A stretch of DNA of 13,651 nucleotides. Origin: Actinomortierella ambigua (Eukaryota > Mortierellomycota > Mortierellomycetes > Mortierellales > Mortierellaceae). A program made the translations under genes and the position numbers. The DNA lies in assembly GCA_016098155.1 (NCBI GenBank), contig JAAAJB010000766.1:1-13651 (forward strand), given 5' to 3'. The number at the start of each line of letters is the position of its first letter. Position 1 is the first letter of the stretch. This document shows positions 7,521 through 13,651 of the stretch, piece by piece. Under the pieces are notes generated by a model. It saw only the letters and a program-made list of their open reading frames with translations, had not been told where the DNA came from and did no database searches.

Positions 7521-10051
7521 TCAAAGGGTTGCAAGCATAACAGTGACTGAGACTAAGGTGACGAGAAGTGCTATACGCCAGGAAGCTGGTTTCTGAGAGG
7601 CTTGCGATATCGCGTCGTAGACCTCGGGATGGATGACACGGTCTAAAACCAAATTGTGAAGCATATATAGAGTACAAATTATCAACAGATGGATAAGAAG
7701 ATAAATTCTTGTGTCCCCAAAGTCGACAAAACACGTTCACGTAGGCTATCATACCTGAGCAATCGAGGTTGCATTGGTAGGCCAGCGTCTTGGAGTCGTC
7801 AACTGATGATACTGGCGGACATTCCGAGAACGAGTTTGGCTGGACAAGACAAACGCCGAGAAGCGGAGGTGCGCGGGAGATGGGAAAGGTGCCATCGAAA
7901 TGATTGTAGTTAACAACTAGGTATTCGAGATGGACAAGGTCCTGTAGTTCGACTGGCAGAGGACCTGTAAGGGTGTTGTGGCTCAGCACGCTACCAAAAA
8001 AAAGCGAGATAGAAAAGGGAGCATTCCGAAAGGTTGTTCGTACTGAGTTAACTTCATTCATTCTGTTTTCGGACAGTCGTTGCGGGATCCATGGGGATGT
8101 TCAATGCGAGACATACAGTTTTGTCAGCCGGGTAAGCTGGCCGATGCGAGGTAAGAGATTGCCTCGTAGCCTGTTAGTAGACAGGTCCAGGATCCTGAGA
8201 TTTGTCAAGTTGAAAAGGCCATCTGGCAGCTCTCCTGCAATATGGTTGTCCCCCAGGTCACTAGCGAGAAAAAAATGAAAGTATCGATAAGGTTTGAGGC
8301 AATCAGCAAAGGAAAAGAGTACCAAAAAGGACAAGAAAGGATACTCACAGCTTCTGGAGGTTTTTGCATCTGCCAAAAGAGTCTGGAAGAGTGCCCCTGA
8401 GTTCGTTAGCGCGAGCGGAGCTGTTATGGATGACAAAAGAAGGGTACCATGCACTCTTTTGGTTAGTAGAGCTCCAAGTATGAGACAATTCTTATGACGG
8501 ACTACAGTAAACTCACAATTTGATGAGGCCTTCCATCTCTCCTACGTCTGCGCCAATTTCGCCGACAAAGCCATTCTGGTCGATATTGAGCACACGCAGC
8601 TTGTTGAGGGCGCTAAACAGGCCAACAGGAAGTGCGCCATCAAACTCGTTATTGGCAATGGACAGTTGCGTGAGCTGCTTCATTGTCAGGACCGAATCGG
8701 GCAGGACCCCTGTCATGTAGTTGTTTTTGAGAACGCTATGTATGTAAAAAATGTGAGGTAGGACATCAGGGCCAATGGCTCAGTGTTTTTCATTGCCCTG
8801 ACATCTTAAGGTCTGCACACTCCTTTCATCTCCACGCCTCCGACTCATACAGTTCCTGAAGCATGAAGATGCGAGTAACAGGCTCCGGAAACGTGCCTTG
8901 TATCAAGTTCGAGCTCAAGTCACTATCCCATGTAAGGAGAATTTACGTGAAGCGGCGCAATGGAAAGTCAAAATACAATGCGGAACTTCTCAGCACTCGA
9001 TACTATGCAATATGATCAATCGTATTCGTTGTTGCCATACAGCCGCCGCAGATGAGTCAAGTTACCGATAGACGGTGGCACTGGCCCAGTCAGCTCGTTG
9101 TTACTAAGATTGAGAACCATTAGATTCGGTAGGCTGCCGAGACATTCTGGAATAGGGCCTACTAGATGGTTGAAGGCGAGCCCTCTAAACGGTTTTTTTT
9201 AGGCTACTCGTTAGCATGGAAAAGACAGTAAAGGTAGTAACGATGAGCACAAAATCAAGAAATACTTACAGGCCGATGATTTGCCAGTCGTCACCAAGTC
9301 CATCTTCTACTTCGCTTCGTAAGGGGTGGATGACAGTCATTGAAATCGGCTGATTGCCAGGATGACCAGGAGTAACGGTGGATGAAGCATGTCTGGCTGG
9401 CGAATGGTTATGTGAGGTACGTGGTCGGTGGTGATGCGACTTGTCATGATTCCCTGAAGAATAGTAACCAGAGTGCCTTTTGGTGTCTGCCTCAGTATCT
9501 TGCGATATGCTTTGTACTAAATCCCGACGACGACGTTCCGGTGGAGGGGCTCTCGCGGGGATATAGTCGTCATCATACGGAGGCCATGGAGCGGGAATGT
9601 TGCCATCAGGTCCTATACAGACGACACCATACCACTGGCAGCAATTGCTTGGGTGGAGGTTTGTCGAAGCCGAATCTCCCGTCCCTGTGGGCAAAGGTAA
9701 GCGAGCTATATCTGGCTCGCTACGTATGAAAAGTCGGTCACCCTCTCCTGTCTGTGGCATCTCTGAGCGTCGTTGTGAAATATTGGGATCGTCATGGACA
9801 GGTGTGCCCTTTTCCCATCCGTCCCTATTGGTCCACTCAGGACCCCCAGTAGCATTAAAGAACTGGCGCAAGATATCGCATGCCTGTCGCAAGGGGATCT
9901 TGACGAGTGGAAAATCGGGTTTGTTATGACCGGGGGATTCAGTAGGTGCGAATCCATAGCCAGTTGTGGTCGCTGTTGCAGCCTGAGTCACAACGAGGGT
10001 AAGGGGCGATAGGAGGGATAGTGCAAAGGAAATGATGAAGAATCGCCTCAT
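7521..10051 (-). CDS. Secreted or surface-anchored leucine-rich repeat protein with plant-type LRRs
   Basis: Exons, in reading order: 10051-9270, 9184-9041, 8922-8851, 8735-8517, 8420-8349, 8260-8117, 7990-7755, 7642-7521. They join to 1791 bases, 596 residues plus stop. Residues 1-24 form a signal peptide (RR, long hydrophobic core, ending VVTQA). An N-terminal cap like plant LRRNT_2 follows: LRQACDILRQFFNATGG at about 54-70, a WTNRDGW segment, and NCCQWYGVVC at 136-145. Residues about 83-133 and 150-235 are polar, disordered-looking inserts, the second rich in His, Ser and Arg. Eleven LRRs run from 261 to about 525 with the pattern LxLxxNxLxGxIPxxLxxLxx, 24 residues each except one of 25. 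A Cys-containing end cap (SECPP, CNLDCS) follows. The last 19 residues (WRIALLVTLVSVTVMLATL) are a hydrophobic tail with no cytoplasmic part, fitting a GPI signal or a single membrane anchor. No kinase domain is present. It probably acts at the cell surface in ligand or wall recognition (inference). The ATG at 10051 has a strong context (CCGCC before it). An upstream in-frame TTG at 10078 is less likely. Confidence 0.9.
7849..9271 (-). repeat. Eleven tandem LRR units, one to three per exon
   Basis: The repeat units begin at residues 261, 285, 309, 333, 357, 382, 406, 430, 454, 478 and 502. Exons 2 to 6 are 144, 72, 219, 72 and 144 bases, which is 2, 1, 3, 1 and 2 whole repeats. The first six introns of the gene are all phase 2 and split the first Leu codon of a repeat after its second base (CT/A, CT/T, CT/C, TT/C, CT/T, CT/C). 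One of these junctions therefore encodes Phe. Intron 7 is phase 1 and lies outside the array. Confidence 0.92.
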
Positions 10052-10676
10052 GGCGGAGATGTTTGAATCTAGGAACAACTCGAGAAGGGCAGGAAGGTAA
10101 ATGGAAGAGTGGAGAAGACGGTGATAGCAGCCCCGCCATATTTATGGGTTGGTGACGACAGCAGTAGTGCACCTACAGACAGGTTGATGGTGAACAAGCC
10201 GTTAGGGCTACAAGAGTGATACTGCACCATGCCTTTGTTGCACAAGGGCAGCGAAAATTGCAAGCTGCATGGAAGGGAATGAACGAAATTCTGTGTTGTG
10301 TATTTGAGCTCACATAAACCACATGGAAAAAGGGGTGTGGGGTGTGTGGGGGTGGTGGAAGGATAGCGTAGGAGAGGTAGAAGCTGAGCGTGATTAGGAT
10401 GGTGGAGGTGAAAGGTAAAAAAAAAAAAAAGGGGGGGGGGGGGGGGGGAAGCAAGGAGAGAGGAAGAGACAAACACGCACACGATGTAGCCGTGGATGCA
10501 ATGGAAAAACGCGGGATCGAGCGCCCTTCTACGGAACTGAACGCACGGGGCCCTTGAGCATCGTAAATTGTTTCTGTTTTTTTCCTCGTGGAACCCTTCT
10601 CTTTGTTCCCTTTTGCCCTTCGTTTTCCTTCCCACGTCCTCTCCATTGTCTTCATCGCCCTCTACACACATTCACA
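10052..10676. promoter_or_regulatory. Shared divergent upstream region of the LRR and kinase genes
   Basis: The start codons of the LRR gene and of the kinase gene face away from each other across 625 bases. The region carries an A14 run (10417-10430) followed directly by a G18 run (10431-10448), with GT/GGA-rich sequence before it (about 10330-10415). A CT-rich stretch of about 10565-10660 precedes the kinase ATG. No convincing TATA box or further gene was seen. Open frames on the minus strand here come from low-complexity sequence and cross the homopolymers. Confidence 0.55.
10417..10448 (+). repeat. Purine homopolymer pair A14G18
   Basis: Fourteen A residues run straight into eighteen G residues. 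The exact counts depend on sequencing accuracy, since long homopolymers are easily miscounted. Eighteen G residues could form a G-quadruplex on the plus strand, and the 32-base all-purine tract could also form triplex DNA. It lies 229 bases before the kinase start and 366 bases before the LRR start. Confidence 0.9.
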
Positions 10677-13008
10677 ATGGCACATTGCATGACTCTGCCG
10701 CAAGCAAGGTATGCAGGAATGAGCAGAGCCTCGCGACTTTTGGCTGCGAGGAGGCCAACCTGCCTGCCCGCTGCCGCTGCCTACTATGTGTCCTGGTCCA
10801 ATTCAGCTGCTATCGCCGCTCCAGCAGCAGCAGGCACGGATATGGACATGGACGCTTCTACATCTCCTACGCCGGTTAGGCGGCCGATTGACCAGCGGAC
10901 GAGGTTGACGGCTGGTCGAGCCCAGACACCGTTGTCCATTGAGCAGTGCGTTAAGCTCGGTCAGTCTCTGAGCCATCGTTCCCTCCTCAAAAACCTCATT
11001 TTTCTAAACCGCGAACTGCCTGTGCGCTTCTCGAAGCGCATCCTGGAGCTCGACCGATTACCCAGAGAGCTCAAGGATACACACCCTTTCATCAGTCTGT
11101 CCAACAACTACACTACAACCTTTGACGATCTTATACGCTTTTCCGACAACAGCCAGCTCTCGTAAGTCTGCTTGTCATTTACACACATACACACACACGC
11201 ATGCACTCCCTGTTTCCGGTTAAGTTTATGGATCGAGGGAAGGTTCAACGATCGATTTCTCCACAAAAGAGAGGTAGGGAGAGAACTGTAGAAGGTGAAC
11301 CTTGACTTGCTCATGCTCTCTCCTCCGTGTGTCTACTGTCTAGCTTTCTCTCTCCAAGCGTGGATGAACCCGAGCAGCTCTATTTTGAGACTGAAGAGTC
11401 GACACAGCGAGCAGTTCAGCAGGAGTACATGACATTGTTGCAGGATACTGCCAATCGTCACAAGCAAGGTAAAACATAGTCCTGTTCCCCATTTGCCTCA
11501 AAACCAAAAACCAAAAAAGTGCACAGCAGGGTCCGGGACATCAAGACAAACCAAAATTTAGATTGACAGCAAAAATCGCGTCGCGGGCAACTTTTTAGCA
11601 TTGACGTTCTTTCAAGGATTGGCTCACCCAGTTGGTTTGAATATCCTCCACAACTCCTCTCCACCCTTCTCCTTGTCTCACACATGTACATAGACGTCGT
11701 CCATATGGCCCACGGCATCAGCCTTTTCAAGTACTACGTGAACCAACGCGGTGGCGGTGTTGTTTCGGATGAAATCCAAGAGTTTCTCAACAGCTTCAAT
11801 CGAGGACGACTCGGAATCCGAATCATGATTGGGCACCACTTGGCGTTACAAAATCAGCTGCTGAACCCACACTCCTCTTCTGCCTCGTCCTCCTCTCCCC
11901 GAAGAGGAACGGGACTGTCTGCTGCCCAGCAGCGTAAAGTGGGGATCATCGACCCCCTGTGCGACATAGAGGCGCTAGTCCAAGAGGCGACACAGAGTGC
12001 TCAGTTCGTGTTCTTCCAGCACTACAATACCGTGTTCCCGCCCCAGGTCCATATCGAGCATGCCAAACAACCCGGAGGACGCAATATCCGGTTCCCGGTC
12101 GTACCGGCGTTGCTTCATCATATCTTGTTTGAGCTGCTCAAGAACGCGATGAGAGCCACGGCCGAGTTTCATGGGCTCGAGATGGAGTCTTATCCAGGTA
12201 AAGAGCGACGCCCATCTTTAAACTTTCCAAACAGGTATTTGTTGAGTTTGTAGGCACAAGGCTAACATCACTGTATACTTTCTTTTAACTCTCACACACA
12301 AAAAACGTGGGATGGATAGAAATCGAGATCAAGCTTTCAGCTTCGGAGAAAGATGGCCTGATCATTCAGATCAAGGATCAAGGAGGAGGTACAAGCATCA
12401 TGGCAGGAGCAGCCCAAAGTCGACTAGCTTGGTCCGCAACTCATACACGCTCGCTTTTGTTCGTCTCTAACTTGTTGGCTTTCTCTTCACCCCTATTTTC
12501 GCTTTTACTTTCACTTTAGGCTTTCCTACAGGAAAGGTTATCCGACCATTCGACTACATGTTCACGACAGCATCTAACACCGTGTGCCTTGACTTTCCGT
12601 CCATCTTGAATGCCGTCCAGACAAAGCCGCAGACGTCGGCAACAAATGAGAACCTACCCCTCTGTGGATTTGGGTTTGGTTTAGCCACATCAAGGCTGGT
12701 ATGATGGCTTTGTGTTTCTTGCAAGATTCGTCTTACCTATACATCGAGGAAAGGGATATTGAACTTTACAACTTTGCATGTTCGTTAAAAAAAAATAGTA
12801 TGCCCGATTGTTTGGTGGCGACCTGTCGATCTCTTCCATTCCCGGGTCAGGTAACTTAATTTTTTCCTTGGTTGATCCGAAGCTCTAATGGCACAATGGT
12901 CGCCATGATTGACAGATCCCTTCCCCTTCTTCCTCCTTCATTGTAGGCACCGTGGCCACCGTCAACCTCCGCCCGCTCGAGGAACAGATCGAGAGGTCAG
13001 CAGACTAG
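10677..13008 (+). CDS. Mitochondrial 2-oxoacid dehydrogenase kinase, BCKDK-like
   Basis: Exons 10677-11161, 11344-11468, 11694-12197, 12320-12388, 12520-12698, 12799-12850 and 12947-13008 join to 1476 bases, 491 residues plus stop. The family phosphorylates the E1-alpha subunit of pyruvate or branched-chain 2-oxoacid dehydrogenase and so switches the complex off. Residues 1 to about 60 are rich in Arg and Ala, as in a mitochondrial presequence. The helical domain spans about 80-310 (QTPLSIEQCVKLGQSLS, RLPRELKD, RGRLGIRIMIGHHLALQNQ at 240-258). The GHKL ATPase domain has an N-box FELLKNAMRAT (E350, N354), a G1 box DQGGG (391-395), a lid, a G2 box GFGFGLATSR (444-453) and GTVATVNLR near the end. 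The protein lacks the long C-terminal tail with a DW motif found in PDKs, and RLGIRxxxxHHLAL is closer to BCKDK. A Ser-rich insert lies at about 262-285. A fungal PDK (Pkp1/Pkp2-like) is the alternative. The ATG is the first in frame after the CT-rich leader. Confidence 0.9.
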
Positions 13009-13206
13009 TTGCATTTGGCAAACGGCATTTCTCTCCTCACTGAACGAGATTCTGTACAATATCTTTCTAATCCCAACAACATATCAACATAACGGCGGTT
13101 GAACAATTATAAAAAAACAGTCTATGCAATTACAAAACACAGTAGATGGACGGATAGATGAGAGGAGAGGGGAGAGTGGGTAGAGAGGGAGGCTACACTA
13201 TGACTC
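13009..13206. other. Convergent intergenic region of the kinase and nuclease genes
   Basis: These 198 bases lie between two stop codons that face each other. They must contain both 3' ends. The stretch ACAATTATAAAAAAACAG near 13103-13120 is the most AT-rich part. A GA-rich tract (13160-13190) lies next to the nuclease stop. No further gene was seen. Confidence 0.6.
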
Positions 13207-13625
13207 TCATGCAGCAATAGCCTTGTTCTTTTGCGACTTTGGATGAGGCAGGATCTTGCAATCAGTCTCCTGGCACAAGTTCTTGAGAGCTCTACGCTCA
13301 AGCATTTCAAAGAACTTCAAGCCAGAGGCCTTCTCGACAGCCTCGACGGGGACCTGGAAGGAAGTCAAGGGGACTTCGTTCTGGATGATGTTGTTGGGCA
13401 GGACAAAGGCACCGACGGCCATTTGGCCATTGCCCTGATCGGTAAGGACGACTTTGTAAAAATGGGTGGGGACAGCAATATTGGGAGGGTTGCCGATTAC
13501 CTCGTGCTTCACATACCACCGCTGGTCCACATCCTTGTAGGGCAAGTACAGAGGTCCCGTCAGAATATAAACGTCCTTATACTTGCGCGTCAGGCTTCGG
13601 CAAAAGTTTTCAAAGTGGGCCCAGT
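13207..13625 (-). CDS. Last exon of a NUC1/EndoG-type mitochondrial nuclease (partial)
   Basis: The exon opens after a pyrimidine-rich acceptor (CCCTCCATCAG/ACTGG) and encodes 138 whole residues, preceded by a codon split after its first base, in frame to TGA. It begins WAHFENFCRSLTRKYKDVYI and continues with TGPLYLP, WYVKHEVIGNPPNIAVPTHF, AFVLPNNII, FQVPVEAVEKASGL and LCQETDCKI. This order matches the C-terminal half of the DNA/RNA non-specific endonuclease family, closest to yeast Nuc1. Nuc1/EndoG is a Mg-dependent sugar-non-specific nuclease of the mitochondrial intermembrane space with roles in mtDNA turnover and cell death. The DRGH active-site motif belongs to upstream exons outside the window, so activity cannot be judged. 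The tail is basic and short, as in fungal members. Product naming is confident but the gene is truncated by the window edge. Confidence 0.93.
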
Positions 13626-13651
13626 CTGATGGAGGGGGGAAGGGTGGGGGG
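13626..13651 (-). other. 3' end of an intron of the nuclease gene
   Basis: The last 26 bases on the minus strand are almost pure pyrimidine and end in ATCAG directly before the nuclease exon. They are the polypyrimidine tract and acceptor of an intron that continues beyond the window. Confidence 0.8.

Noticed and set aside
10052..10078. Upstream in-frame TTG as start of the LRR protein
   Set aside because: The ATG at 10051 has a strong initiation context and gives a normal signal peptide directly at the N-terminus. TTG starts are rare in fungi.
10069..10671. Open frames of 160-200 codons on the minus strand between the LRR and kinase genes
   Set aside because: They read through the A14G18 tract and low-complexity sequence, giving poly-Pro and poly-Phe, and have no family features. 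They lie in a divergent promoter region.
11176..11200. CA-rich stretch in kinase intron 1 as a possible repeat element
   Set aside because: It is a short, imperfect dinucleotide run inside an intron, too short to call a meaningful repeat.
13231..13629. 132-codon open frame on the plus strand at the right edge
   Set aside because: It is antisense to the NUC1-like exon, which carries clear family motifs.
1..13651. tRNA, rRNA, transposon, CRISPR or viral remnants
   Set aside because: Nothing matching these was seen by eye on either strand: no transposase or polymerase motifs, no terminal inverted repeats and no regular spacer arrays. A covariance-model scan for tRNAs and small RNAs could not be run.

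Overview
This looks like nuclear DNA of an early-diverging filamentous fungus, most likely Mucoromycota and perhaps Mortierella-like. That placement is inference from gene content and gene structure, not from a database match. Six protein genes are densely packed. Five are complete and all are rich in introns: 24 internal introns can be placed, 77 to 225 bases long, with GTRNGN-type donors, some CTAAC/CTAAT branch points and YAG acceptors. One of the 24 starts with GC. No bacterial, viral or transposon genes, CRISPR arrays, rRNAs or tRNAs were seen.

Layout. Minus strand, 3974 to 248: a six-exon F-box protein of the FBXO21 type (F-box, SirB1-like transglutaminase fold, YccV/HspQ-like domain, conserved tail). 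Plus strand, 4546 to 5849: a three-exon mitochondrial short-chain 3-hydroxyacyl-CoA dehydrogenase (HADH). Plus strand, 6038 to 7469: a five-exon helical repeat protein resembling the poorly studied animal family C8orf76. Minus strand, 10051 to 7521: an eight-exon secreted or surface-anchored protein with eleven plant-type leucine-rich repeats. Plus strand, 10677 to 13008: a seven-exon mitochondrial kinase of the BCKDK/PDK family. Minus strand, from the window edge to 13207: the last exon of a NUC1/EndoG mitochondrial nuclease.

Two gene pairs are divergent and share upstream regions: F-box with HADH (571 bases between starts) and LRR with kinase (625 bases). Two pairs are convergent with close ends: C8orf76-like with LRR (51 bases between stops) and kinase with nuclease (198 bases). 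Every exon set given here joins into an uninterrupted frame whose total length is an exact multiple of three.

Three of the six products are predicted to act in mitochondria. HADH and a BCKDH-type kinase both touch fatty-acid and branched-chain amino-acid breakdown. They are separate transcription units, so no operon-like cooperation is implied. The most unusual gene is the LRR protein, whose introns fall at the same base of the same repeat position again and again. Nothing in the window looks like a wholly new multi-gene system.
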